Source of the DNA: Azolla caroliniana
Lineage: Eukaryota > Polypodiophyta
Direction: 5' to 3'
DNA: 64,000 nucleotides
Assembly: GCA_043228905.1 (NCBI GenBank)
Contig: JBHGNT010000011.1
Coordinates: forward strand, 2,232,001-2,296,000
Below the pieces are notes generated by a model. The model made no database searches, was not told the origin of the DNA, and saw only the letters and a list, made by a program, of their open reading frames with translations. Numbering within the stretch: the stretch's first letter is position 1; each line of letters begins with the position of its first letter. This document shows, piece by piece, positions 30,889 through 42,800 of the stretch. Made by a program: the position numbers and the translations under genes.

Positions 30889-30896
30889 CCTTCAAC

Positions 30897-32853
30897 GATC
30901 AGAGTGCGAGGTAGCCTAACCCTCCCTAGTAGGGTTCTCCGTTGCGGAGAAGAAGATTGAACCTCCAAAATAGACGTAAATAGGTAAATAGTTCAAAAGT
31001 CAAAGAAACCAGCGAAAAAGAATACCAACAAGAAACCCCAACTGGGGGAAGAACTCATAACACTACTCGTGAAGAAGATGGAAAATAAAACCCTAAGACC
31101 TCAAGTACGTTGAGGAGCAGAAGAAGAAGAAGAAGAAACCTCACAAAACCTAAAGTTCAAAAGAGAAGAAGATTAAAACCTTAATGGTACACTGTGAGAT
31201 ACAAAATGGGCGACCCGAACTAAGCCCTCTTCTCCTCTTTTTACCGAGAAAAACATGCGCCTAATTTCAACATTGAATGCGCTTGTTCCCTTTCTTCCTT
31301 CAAAAAATATAAGGGAATAATTAGCCCTTTAGGGAATCAAACTCTGCACCCTTTTCAGCCTAGCGAATAGCTCTAACCACCTATATATTTTTATATATAT
31401 AAGTATTTATGTGATGTGAGTGGACCTTCCCTTTTTCTACCTTTGGCCATGCCACATCATGACATTGCTCACTTGATTTGAGTAAATGCAGTTTTATACC
31501 ATGTCATGGTCTTCAACACAATAAAGTATAGAGAGAAACAATAAAGAGTGGCACCAACAAACTCTCTTGGATTTTCATCTCCATATAGATAATTGATTCT
31601 CAATATGTACATCAATGACAAGGATCGATCCCATGTTTTTATATGTCATTGAATTGTTCATTAACCACATAAAAGATAAACGAAGGTCATAAGCATACAA
31701 ACCACCTTACGTGCCTTGTCTCCCATACCATCAAAGATGCCCATTTATTTGTCAATACAACTTGCCTTGGTAGGTTCATATATCGAAAGAATCGGTTACC
31801 TTGCATTCATTTGGGCTCAATAATCCCTTTAAGCATCATATTGAATGCAAATATATTAATCAAACCTAGTTTTCAATAGAAATCGGGCCTTCAAAAATCA
31901 GCCTTACAAAGCGTTTAATAAGACTGCAATGTGGGTTTCACTACAAGAGGTTTGAGCGGCCTCTCCCAACTCCATAGTAGTCTTTAAGGAGGACATCAAA
32001 AGGACCCACATGAAGCAAAGATTCCATATCACTTGACACCTTTGACCAAATTTAGGGTTTTTCATCTAGCAACACTTGAAAAAACACACCACAACAAATA
32101 AGCCAAGTAAGGCTTAATTATGTATCTGGCAATATATTAGACCAAGGAGAACATCTAATCGATATAAGGACGAGATCAAGGGTATATAAATATATATCCA
32201 ATACCACAAGGGTATACCGAGGAGGCTGAGGGCCATTTAGCCCTCTTATCCAAATAAATTCAACAACATCAGCTTGGCCACAACCATATCATGTGTTAAT
32301 AATTACATGGTTAATCTGCGCAAGTTCGTTAACGAATGCATGAATGCATTAGGTCACGTCGCCAACATAGGTATGCACCATGAGATCCAGCTTGAAATGT
32401 GGGGGGGGGGTCATATAGGCATCAACACAAGCTAGCTAGATATGGTGCAATGCGGTTTCTTGTGCATATACATGCCAGCTACATATGGCAAGACATGAGG
32501 ATTCTAAAATCTCATTATCGTGAATTGATGGGAAACACTAGCTAAATGTGGGGATTCATATTGATACTAGTCCCAGTTAATATATGTACAAACTCTATCT
32601 TATCACTTGCCTACACATGGTGTCAAGACAAATAAGCTACATGAGGATCAAGCATGGTTCATATACATATATCCCATACAAAAAAACATGAGGTATGGCA
32701 GAATAATACATGGTATCAGTCGATGAAGTTGCATAACAATCAAGCCTTCAACATATTGCTATACAGTTATAATCTATCATATACATACAAACACCCATAT
32801 CAATACAATTTGTGGTGGTTTGATTCATACACACCAATGCCCCACAAATGTCT
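30897..32853. other. Intergenic DNA, no recognised gene
   Basis: Reads as AT-rich non-coding sequence with short local purine tracts (GAAGAAGAAGAAGAAG near 31115) and a G10 run near 32401. No conserved domain was seen in any frame. Confidence 0.5.
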
Positions 32854-33540
32854 CTATAAGCCATGATAACACAATACCCTAGAGCAAGAAACCAAGATGA
32901 CGGTCGTAAAAGCCACAAAGACAACAAGAATCGAACCCGATAGACCTACCACCACACCGAGATTATTGATCCGGAAAAGAATCCTCTTCTGGACGAGACG
33001 ATTATGGTACGGGCTGCCATCGGACCTAAGCTTGAATTTCTTTCCACTAACCCTCAATTTCTGTATACTACCATGTAGATCTCTCAGAATCGATCTTTCT
33101 TCTTGAAGTTGGATCTCGAGATTCTCGGAATCGATGAGTTTTACCAATATGATAATGGCGAGAGGAAAGGCGGATAGCAGCGAGATCGAGATGGGCGCCC
33201 AGAGGCTCCGGCACGAGAGACTGTCGGGATGGAGCGAGACGACTGCGGCCAACAGGAATCCTTGGAAGAGGATATGGAGGATGAAGAAGAGGAAAGCCTC
33301 TGTCTGGTTTCTGCTGAATTGGGACTCCTTGTGCTGGACTTGCTCGCGCAATCCTTCGGACTGCCTCTGCCAGTCTTTCATGAGAAGCTTGAGATGCCTC
33401 CTGCTGTCGATCTCTTCTAATGGTGTCTCTTCCATGGATGCAAATCTGTGGTGATCTTCTTCTTCATCTTCTTCTTCTTCTTCTTCTTCTTCTTCTTCTT
33501 CTCCTCCTCCTCCTCCTCCTTCTTCTTCTTCCTTTGCCAT
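32854..33540 (-). CDS. Unrecognised acidic membrane protein with coiled coil and three helices
   Basis: An intronless frame of 228 codons from the ATG at 33540 (MAKEEEEGGGG). The frame is open to 33768, but the longer version adds a hydrophobic leader out of what looks like 5' leader sequence, so I prefer the MAK start. Layout: glycine and a poly-glutamate/aspartate run (residues 4-29) encoded by GAA/GAG repeats, a charged helical stretch (40-78, LLMKDWQRQSEGLREQVQ), TM1 ~82-102, TM2 ~114-135, a second helical heptad-like stretch (139-163, ENLEIQLQEERSILRDLH), a basic loop (165-190) and TM3 ~194-219. I do not recognise the family and give no function. The codon pattern and the ordered helix layout argue for a real gene; the acidic run may vary in length between individuals because it is a microsatellite. 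Confidence 0.65.
   Translation of the reverse strand: MAKEEEEGGGGGGEEEEEEEEEEEDEEEDHHRFASMEETPLEEIDSRRHLKLLMKDWQRQSEGLREQVQHKESQFSRNQTEAFLFFILHILFQGFLLAAVVSLHPDSLSCRSLWAPISISLLSAFPLAIIILVKLIDSENLEIQLQEERSILRDLHGSIQKLRVSGKKFKLRSDGSPYHNRLVQKRILFRINNLGVVVGLSGSILVVFVAFTTVILVSCSRVLCYHGL
33455..33535. repeat. (TTC)n/(CTC)n microsatellite inside the membrane-protein gene
   Basis: On the plus strand a TTC run, then TCC, then TTC units again. On the coding strand it gives the poly-Glu and poly-Gly block. The purine-rich mirror symmetry could favour triplex DNA. Confidence 0.9.
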
Positions 33541-34020
33541 AGAAAGAATCTCTCTGTTCCTGCTTGTGTGTGTGTGTGCTCTGTTTCCCCTGTTTCCTCT
33601 GTTTCCTCTGTTTCTCTTATCTATTTCAATGATAGAAGAAAAGCAAAAAAAAAGGAGAAGAAGAGAGAATATATATGTACATATTTTTAGAGAAGCAAAG
33701 TAATTCAAAGGGCAAATGGAGGCTCTTTCACACTCTTGACTTGGCTTACCTGTCTCTAGAAGAAACACATCTTCTCTTTTTTGTCTCTTGTTGTTGTTGT
33801 TGTTGTTGTTTGTTTACTTGGTAACAAGGATATAGACTTGGATTGCGCATTCCCAACTTACGTCTCTGGGTGCTTTTGTTTCCTGTATTATTCTTCTTCG
33901 GTAAGCATGTGCCTTGTCTGGAGGGGCTTGAATTTGCACATGCATGAGGCATAGCTGACATGGCATGCCTATGGATGGTCTGTTCGTGGATTAGGATCTA
34001 GGTCTTTATGACCTTCTTTT

Positions 34021-34385
34021 TGCGGTGTGTGCACCCACATGCGTTGTGTTTTTTTGTCCGCGTGCGCGCACCCGTAAGGCCTATCGGGCTGACATGAGTT
34101 GGGATGAACCATTTTTGAAGACTTGTGGATTAGGATCTGTTGTTCTTGGCTTCCATAGCTTTTGAATCAAAGCATATTGGTTGGGACTTTCCCATTATTG
34201 TGTTTGTGCACCCACATATGCGCGTGTTTGTTTGTCTACGTGCGCACACTCGTAAGGCCTATCAGGCCAACATGAGTTGGGATGAACCGTTTTTGAATAC
34301 TTGTGGATTAGGATCTAATGTTCTTGACTTGCATAGCTTTTGAATCAAAGCATATTTGCTAGGACTTTCCCATTATTGTGTTTGT
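34021..34385. repeat. Two tandem copies of a ~183-bp repeat
   Basis: Copy 1 (about 34021-34203) and copy 2 (about 34204-34385) share GTGCACCCACAT, CGTAAGGCCTATC, CATGAGTTGGGATGAACC, TTGTGGATTAGGATCT, CATAGCTTTTGAATCAAAGC and GGACTTTCCCATTATTGTG in order. Similarity looks near 90%. No coding function is evident. Confidence 0.93.
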
Positions 34386-36599
34386 TTGTGTGTATGGGTG
34401 CATGCGCAAGCAAGCACGAGCGATTACAATTATTATTATTTTTTACATTCACAAATTGTGATATATTGTTTTTGACTTGTGGAGATTATAGGGTTGACAG
34501 GTTTTTCGTGTGATTATGTGTGAACAAGTCCAAGTTTGTGCACGAGTGAGATTGAGTTGAGTTTTCGCGGAATGGAATCTATATCTACCCTCTCGTTGGT
34601 TAGGATGTAATGTTCTTCACTTCCATAGTGCGTGAAACAAAACATTGTGGTTAGGACTTTTCACACACTAGTAGATTACATTATAAGTGTGTCTTGTGGA
34701 GTTAAAGTGGGGATCTTCACATTATCGTGGATGAGGACCGAATTTCTTAGGTCTATCTTGTAACATGGGGAACAATGGCAACATATGAATGTTATTGTGT
34801 TTAGGACCTAATTGTGAGCTATTGAGTTCGCATCCCCTCCCAAACTTATCTTTGTGTGAAAATCCTTGATGTAGAAACTCATAATGTTGAATGGGCTATG
34901 GAAGGAAACTCGATGAAAAACACTAATCAAACTCCTTTGGTTCGTGTCACAACCTCTAGTTAGGTCAATTAGAGCTTGTTCTATAAATGGGGCCAATATC
35001 CCCCTCCATTCAAAAACCCCGATGTATATATGTTGAGCCTCACACGTAATAAACATTACAATTCCAAACGTTGTTTTTTCAATATGTCATTGATAGTTTG
35101 ACGTAAAACTCCATCCCAATGTCACGACTTTATAGATATGACCATCTCAAGAAAATATAATGGCCATTAACATATGAATGTGTGATTAACCAACTGATAA
35201 TTGAAAAGTAATGGAGATATCTCACTTATCTACAAAAATGGTGTCACTTTATTTGAAGGTTGGCAATGATATACATTAATTACTAATAGACCAAATGATT
35301 AGACATAGTTTCATGTCTTCTAGATTTTCTGCTACCATTTGCTATAGCCAAACACTCCTTGAAAAGCAAAAGGTATTTGCCAAAACAAATAACAATGAGC
35401 AATTGCGATTAATTGGTGGCGAGAATAAATAGCAAAAAGGCATCCATAGATCAAAGTAATACATGCACAAGTATATACCTTAACTTTTTCATAGATGTTG
35501 GTTCACCCTTCTTAACACGACAAACACTTTACATTTTCTTTTTAGAATTTTCCATGAATTTTCATCAATATTTGAACTTTGATACTTCAAGGAAAAGTGT
35601 AAAGAAAAGATGCATATTAATTGATGACTTGCCATGAGAATCTCTAGGTAAAGTTGAGTGTGAAAGAATTGGCTTGACATTAGATGTCTATACAAGCTCC
35701 TATAACAAGAATCTAGCACCCAAATCATGGTATGGAAGCATTGACCAGCTTTTGGATGTCTTGCATGTTTTGAGCTGACATATTATTGCTTCCAACTTCA
35801 TTCAAGACATTGCTTTGTAAACTTGTTGTTGGAATACACTAAATGCACACTAAACCATACACAATACAAATCATCCATGGGCTTCCATTTGGAGCATCTT
35901 TTGGTTAATATCCTACACTTACGAAAATGTATTCAAGCTTTAAAAAAAACCACGCTTACGCAAGTAGATGTATAAATATAACATAAGGTCATTTACACAT
36001 ATTCGTGAGCTTTATGTCGCCCACGAAAAGTTTGTGAGGACAATGTTGAGGGTAACATACAATTAGATGAGCATTCCTCTTTCAAGGTATTTTCATCACA
36101 TGAGATACTAAGACACAACTATTCGGCATTTTTTAACACAATGATGAGCATCCATGCATCAACAATATTCAATGTTGATTTTAATTTAACAATGTTTATT
36201 GCCTATGTACAGACTATGACACAAGATTCTCTTATTGGAAACTACTTAAGCAATGACCAAATGCAAGGTTACATTGAAGTGACCTTATTTTCACATAATA
36301 CATTGAAATTCTTATTGGTATTTATGGTGATGGTGTGTATTGTTGCATACTAAGTGTACTAACAAGTAATCAAGTTTCTAAGGATAACACTCGTGGCCCA
36401 TATATATTGTGTTGCGTCAACACAAGTTCACTCACGCTCGTTCGTTAAGTAGCGTGAGTTTCATGTGTGTGGCAAAGTCTATTGATGTATGCACAAATTG
36501 AGGCTTATAGAAAAGGCACGTCACGAAATCACATGATCACCGAGACTATGGAATGCCTAACCAAATTCGAAGCCGACAATAAGTTAGTGTTAGGAGTTG
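34386..36599. other. Intergenic DNA, no recognised gene
   Basis: AT-rich, with only short frames and no recognisable domain. A possible decayed element cannot be excluded, but no terminal repeats were found. Confidence 0.5.
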
Positions 36600-36790
36600 G
36601 CAACATCTCGGTTCAAGCCTACATCGAACCGTTCAACCGTTTTTAAACAGTTTGGAGATTTGGTGGTTCGGTTCTGTTCGGCTTGGTTCAAGCTTGAACT
36701 TCGTTAACCGGTTTGAGCTCGGTTTGGCAAGGCTCAAGCCAAACCGTACCGGTTAAGGCTGAAGCTTGAACTTTGCCGACACAAAGTAGC
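36600..36790. repeat. GGTTCGG/AACCGG-rich segment, possible decayed hAT MITE
   Basis: Contains many copies of GGTTCGG, GGTTCAAGC, AACCGG and their complements, with opposed ends (GTTGGCAACATCTCGGTTCAA on the left; the right end reverse-complements to GTCGGCAAAGTTCAAGC). Composition resembles the subterminal parts of the MITE at 30458-30888, but no exact target duplication was found. It lies just upstream of the PC4 promoter. Confidence 0.45.
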
Positions 36791-36815
36791 GCCACGTGGT
36801 TACGTGCCTACTTAA

Positions 36816-36853
36816 GTAAAAGCAAAAAGCAAAAGCAAAAGCAAAAGCAAAAG
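36816..36853. repeat. AAAAGC hexamer microsatellite
   Basis: About six AAAAGC units, slightly impure, 150-190 bp upstream of the PC4 start codon. Confidence 0.85.
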
Positions 36854-36861
36854 GCAATAAA

Positions 36862-36900
36862 CTCCCGCCCAAAATTTCGGATTTTCCCGCCCAAAATTTC
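36862..36900 (+). promoter_or_regulatory. Direct repeat with E2F-like boxes upstream of PC4
   Basis: The 15-bp sequence CCCGCCCAAAATTTC occurs at 36864-36878 and again at 36886-36900. The second copy is preceded by TTTT, giving TTTTCCCGCC (36882-36891), which matches the E2F consensus TTTSSCGS; the first copy is CTCCCGCCC, a weaker match. The pair lies 108-146 bp upstream of the ATG. Role in cell-cycle regulation is inferred from the motif only. Confidence 0.5.
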
Positions 36901-37007
36901 TCACATGCAGTTTCTTTGTTCGCCATCGCTATCGCCATCTCCATCTCCATCTCATCCTTCTCTGTAGACCTTGCTCGTTTCTGTGAGCAGGACGTGCTCT
37001 CAGAGAC

Positions 37008-38316
37008 ATGTCTGCGTGGGGGAAGAAGCATCGCTCTAACGAAGGAGCCGCCGATGATGGACTTGATGATGAGAAACCTGCCAAGAAAGTGGCGCGAACG
37101 GAGAGCGACGATTCTGGTGGCATCACTGTTTGTCAGGTATGCGTTTGATTTCTTCAGAGCAAATGAATTAGACATCCTATTGTTGTAGTTTCTCTCTGCG
37201 TACATGGTTTTCTTTTTGTGGTTAGCTTGTTGAAGGTTTTGTGCTTGAAAGGGCTACGGATTTCCATTTTCTCTGTATGTAGATCATTACCGTTTCCATA
37301 AGATACGGATATTTTTAATTGCTATGTTTTGTCCACCTGCTTCGTTTATATGGTATTGTCACAAGCAATTTGCAGTCTGGAATATTAGCATAATGCCGAC
37401 ACAAACTGAGGACATAGTAATGCATACTGGAATTCTACTATTATAACGAATGGATGTTTGCGATTCTCAGTGTCATGCATGTTGGTATATATATATTACA
37501 ATGATGTAAATACAGGAGCAATTGTTTGTATCTACGACTAAATTATATGTGTATAGGACCAAATGATGTTTTCATCATCAAAGCAGCTATTGGGACATTG
37601 TAAGGTTAGGAGTTGTATATTTATGACTAATGAAGAATATATACATTTAAATGATGTATTCATCAGCTCTCTGGGCTTCGCAAAGTTTCAGTCAGATCCT
37701 TTAAGGGAAAGGTTTATGTGGACATAAGAGAATTCTACACAAAAGATGGAAAGGAAATGCCCGGGAAGAAAGGTTTGTCTTTAATAACCTTTTATTCTTT
37801 ACGATGATATTGCTATGCGCATCAGTTATTATTACTAACACTAACTTTGGTGTTTGATATATATGTACTCTTCTCACATTAAGGAATTTCCCTCTCAATG
37901 GATCAGGTACGTATTAACGACGACGTCTCTTGTTTTGTTTGTGCCCACATAACAACTTCAATTATAGCAATGATTGAATGCTAGAGATAGGATTGTTAAG
38001 CATATATCATGGATATGGTCCTAGGAGTCCATGAATGCTCAATAGGAGATTATTGGGCATATAGTGTTCAATGGAATCGGCCAAGTGTTGAGACAGTCAT
38101 CGGACACTAAAGTCTAGTTTGAGCGGATGTAGTTCTTGTCAACTTCTGTTATAAACATACTTTTGTGTACACAGATCAATCAAGTTTGATCTAGTCATTT
38201 AGCATATGTGAAAGTTTTGTGACAAAACAAAATTGTGTATTGAACAATGTATACAGTGGGAGGTTCTACGGGACAATATCGAGGTAATCGATAAAGCCAT
38301 ACAAGAAAGTGGATGA
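37008..38316 (+). CDS. Transcriptional coactivator p15 (PC4/SUB1 family, KIWI-like), 4 exons
   Basis: A small nuclear single-stranded-DNA-binding coactivator that helps RNA polymerase II transcription. Exons: 37008-37136, 37667-37772, 37884-37906 and 38257-38316, totalling 105 aa; all introns are GT-AG and the 23-nt third exon keeps phase. Residues 1-43 form the charged, disordered N-terminus ([13 protein letters not shown]..., [16 protein letters not shown]). Residues 44-105 form the PC4 DNA-binding fold: [37 protein letters not shown], then [15 protein letters not shown]. The conserved KVSVR, VDIREFY and GKKGISL blocks match the plant family, as does the length (Arabidopsis KIWI ~107 aa). 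Confidence 0.95.
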
Positions 38317-39869
38317 ATCGATTCAGTCTGATACTTGTGTAAAGCTTACTGTCTCAAAGGTTCTGTCCGGATAGATACTAAGATTTATTGACATTATGTA
38401 ATCTGGCTAATTTTGATATTTCTCGAAAGCATATTATCTCAGAAGGATTTTGTGGTTCTTATGAAGCTTTCATGAGATTCAACTCCTGAATTTCTAGGAT
38501 TGCCTCATGTTGTAATTTGAAACTCAAAATGCATACAAGCATGCTTGTTTTTGGAGAGGCCACAAAATTTGTATGCACTTAAAGCTGGCTTCGTATGGGA
38601 GAAGATAAGATCGAGTACTATATACATGCCAGATTGTTTCATGTTGTAATTTGAAGCCCAAAATATATACATGCACACTTGTTTTTGGAGAGCATATGAA
38701 AGTGTGCTTCATGATATTGAATATACATTTTTAAACTGTTTATGTTCGTACATTAAATTTAGTCTTTCATAATAGAGCATTTGTTACAGGAGTTGCAGGT
38801 GATGTGGTCTTACCCTTCTAGATGAGATTCATTGAACTGAATTTAATAATGTACTATACAGACGCTGCAACTAGAATTAACTTGATAATGTCTCATTATG
38901 GAGAAAAAACCTAAAAATGTTTAGGGTTTAGGTCAATAGATGTTAATGTTTCTCCCTCACTGGAAAAAGGAACGCCTCGAAATAGCAGGCCAAGGACTTG
39001 TCTCAAGCGCACTAGGTTCTGAAAATAGTCATTAGTCTGCAGTCAGACTCTGGATAGAAGGGTCAGTGTTTGGGCATATTCATAAAATATTTAAGAAGCG
39101 CTTCATTGCTATGATGGTAAGGGAACTTCATAAGACTACATCTTGAACTATAACTGAACGTGAGTGTGATGCAAACTAAAAGACAGTTTTCAAATTTTGT
39201 ATATCTACCAGCATCTCTAGACCATTGTCTGCATCACAGCATTTGGACATATGCCCAGGAATGTATGCAATAAATTTTCATAAACTGTGATAATGGTTGA
39301 GGCATATGCCATGTTCAAGCTTGCTTTCGTTGCTACTCCACATGCAAGACAGCATTTTGTGCTGAGGTTGTGACGAACCTTTGCTTACTCATCATTGAAC
39401 GTTTTGTGCTGAGGTTATGTGGATAAGTTGCCTGAATGTCAATGGTATATACATTTGGAGGCTGCTCTTTTAGAGCTTGGGTAAAAATGATAGAATCATT
39501 CACGTGCCTTCAGATGGATGCTCACGTGGCTAGCTGAAAAGGCCAATTATTGGTTTGCGCAGGGGCCAGCATAATCTTCTTGCATTTCAGATTGTATTAG
39601 TCTCCATTTAATCCATTTACACATCATGTCCATGCTTTTACTCAGCCTCATGATAGACTAGCCAAATCTACCATTCTCCCACAGTTCTATGTATAAGGTT
39701 CAGCTCATGGCAATTCTCCAGCCGTTCAACATTTCTTTGAAATTGATATCCAATGGCACTACTCCCTTCTCTTATGTTTCCTCTCATATTTACATTTAGA
39801 TCAGCCTTTAGTTGTTAATATTTAATGCGGCCAAGTATGGTATATTCACGAATTTTAGTATACATTATT
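38317..39869. other. PC4 3' flank and PC4-PPR intergenic region
   Basis: Non-coding. It contains a ~130-bp local duplication: CATGTTGTAATTTGAA followed by CTTGTTTTTGGAGAG at 38508-38556 and again at 38639-38692. The two genes converge here. No terminator signal stands out. Confidence 0.55.
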
Positions 39870-42800
39870 CTAACCACACACACATGCTTTCTCAAATACA
39901 TTCATTTCAAGGCTTAAAGTGCCACCCCTGGTTACAGTAGTTCCACCTATACGAGATCTTAAAACAGAAGCTCTAGCACAGTTTTCATCCACATGCATTG
40001 CTTGCTTGAAAGCTAGTTCTCCGTGTTCTAGACTTCCCCATCTTCTACTAGCACTAAGTACAGCATGCCATACCACAAGATGAGGGCCATATGGCATCCT
40101 TCTAGCCACTTCCATGACTTTGTCCAATTCACCTAAACATCCAAGAAGATTAATCATCCAAACACAGTGATTAAAGGAAGGCTTAATCCCATACTCTTTG
40201 CTCATAGCTTCAAAACATGTTAAGCTCTTGTCCAAATACCCTGTGCGGCTGCAAACACTCAGAATAGCAATGAATGTTACTGAATCCGGCTTTATGTGTC
40301 TTTCAAGCATCCTATAAAAAATGGAGAACACATTTTTTGTTTCTCCAAGCTTGGAGTACCCCACAATTAGTGTATTCCATGAGACCAAGTCTTGAACTGG
40401 AAGCACGTCAAAGACTGCTTGTGCTTTTGCAAGGAAGCCAAGTTTAGCATACACATTAACTAAGCTGTTTCCAATCACACAATTCCTTTGTAAAAACCCT
40501 TGTTTCTCAATCTGGGAATGTATTACATAGAGCTTGTCTATTGCCCCAATGTTACCACATACTTTTAAGCTGCAGATAAATGAAGGAGCATTCAGAGGAA
40601 AACCCTCGAGTTGCATTTTCTCTAAGCATTTAAGTGCCACATTATGGTTACCATGTCCCGTATATCCTAAAATCAGGGTTGTCCACGAGACCATGTCTCT
40701 TGCTAGGAGCTCGTTAAACACTTGTTCTGCCATTGTAAGACATCCTGATTTCGCATACATACCGATCAAAGTGTTGCCAACGGTAATATTCCTGGTCAGT
40801 AAACCCTGCCTCTGAATCTCAAAATGCAGTTCTTGACCCTTGCCCATGGTGTGAATGCTATTACAAGCTTTTAAACAGCAAAGAAATGTCACACTGTTCA
40901 GTGAAACACCCTCAAGCTTCATCCTTTCAAAGTACTCAAGAGCCTCTTGGTTATAGCCATATCCAATATAGCCTCCAATGACTGCGGTCCATGAGACTAC
41001 ATCATGCATTGGGAGCTTCTCAAAGATATAAATGGCTTCAAGAAGATAGTCACATTTGATAAACATACTCATCACTGCATTGCCAATGATGAGGTCCACA
41101 TGCAATAGACCGAGTGTTTCAATCAGAGAATATATTTCTTGGCCCTTTTCCACATTTCCAATGCTACCACAGGCTTCTAAACTAGCAACAAATGTGAGAG
41201 TATTTGGGATTATTCCCTGAAGAAGCATTCTCATTAAACATTCCAGTACTTCTTTGCTGTAGCCGTAGCTAGAATATCCTGCAATAAGGGAAGTCCAAAC
41301 AACTACATCTTTGACTGGAAGCTTGTCAAACATTTTTTGTGCTTCAGCAAGCCAGCCATATTTAGCATACATGTCAATGAGTGAACTACAAAGTTGAAAA
41401 TCCCTTTCAATGAAGCCTTTCTTTTCTATCTCAATGTGTATCTCTTGTCCCTTATCTGCATTGTAAATACTAATACAAGCTTTCAAACAGTGAATATATG
41501 TCACTGCATTTGGATACACGCCCAGGAGATGCATGTCTTCAAAACATTTGATAGCTTGTTCACCATCCTCCTGTTCAACATACCCTGCAATCAATGTGTT
41601 CCATGTAACTACATTTCTAATAGGAAGTTTGTTAAAGACTTCACATGCCTCTAGAAGGCAGCCACATTTCGCATATGCATAGACCAAAGTGTTGCCAACA
41701 TTGATTTCTCTTTCCAACAACCCTTCTCTTTCAATGACAATATACAACTCTTTTATGGTATCTAGAGCTCCAATGAGACCACAGGCTTTCAATCCATAGA
41801 TAAATGTGACTGCATTTGGAGCAACACCTTCAATTTGCATCTTCTTAAAATAAATGAGACCCATATCAGCATATCCATTTTCAACAAATCCAGAGATTAA
41901 TGTGGCCCAAGAGACCTCATCTCTGACTTGCAACTTGTCAAATACATGTTGTGCTATATTAAAACAGCCTAAATTTGCATACATGCCCACTAAACTATTC
42001 CCAATGGCCATGTCTGTCTCTAACAATCCTCGTATTTCAATGTTTATATGTATTTGTTGACCCTTTTGTACAGCTCCTGTTCTACTACATGCTCTCAGGA
42101 CAAATATATATGTAACTGTATTCGGGGAGATACGCTCAACTTGCATCTTTTGGTAAAGCTTCAATGCTTCCATATCATACCCATATTTCACATATCCAGA
42201 TATAATTGCTGTCCAAGGAACAACGCCACAAACTGTGAGTTTGTCAAACACCTTTAGTGCTGTCAGAAGTAAGCCACACTTGACATACATATCAACCAAT
42301 GTGGTTCCAACATCTTGATTGTCATCCAACAACCCCACTTTCTCAATCTCCATGTGCATTTTTTGACCTTCATGGATGGCTCCTATGCTGCTACAAGCTT
42401 TCAATGCACTAACCAAGGTGACTACATTAGGTAAATAACCTTCTTGTTCCATCTGTTTAAAGCATCTTAATGCTTCTTCACCATATCCACCTTCAGCACA
42501 TCCGTAAATTAACGTATTCCACGAGACCACATTCTGTATAGCAATATTCTTTAATGTCTCTGTTGCTTTTGAAAGGGACCCCACTTTAACATACATACAA
42601 ATCAATGCATTACCAACATTCTTGCTTTCTAATAACCCTCCTCTTGCAAGCTCTGCATGTATAATCTGCCCCTTCTCTAAATCTCCAATGTTACCACAAG
42701 CTTTCAGGCAGCAAACTAGTGTAACTGCATCTGGTGTCAAACCCTCAATTTGCATTTTTTGAAAACAATCTAATGCTTCATCATCATATCCATTTTCAAC

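Noticed and set aside
33448-33690. Plus-strand frame of poly-Phe/poly-Ser
   Set aside because: Antisense shadow of the GAA/GAG repeat in the membrane-protein gene.
33541-33768. N-terminal extension making the membrane protein 304 aa
   Set aside because: The extra segment includes a low-complexity NRGNRGNRG stretch from TGTTTCCTC repeats and looks like 5' leader; the MAKEEEE start is more plausible, though not proven.
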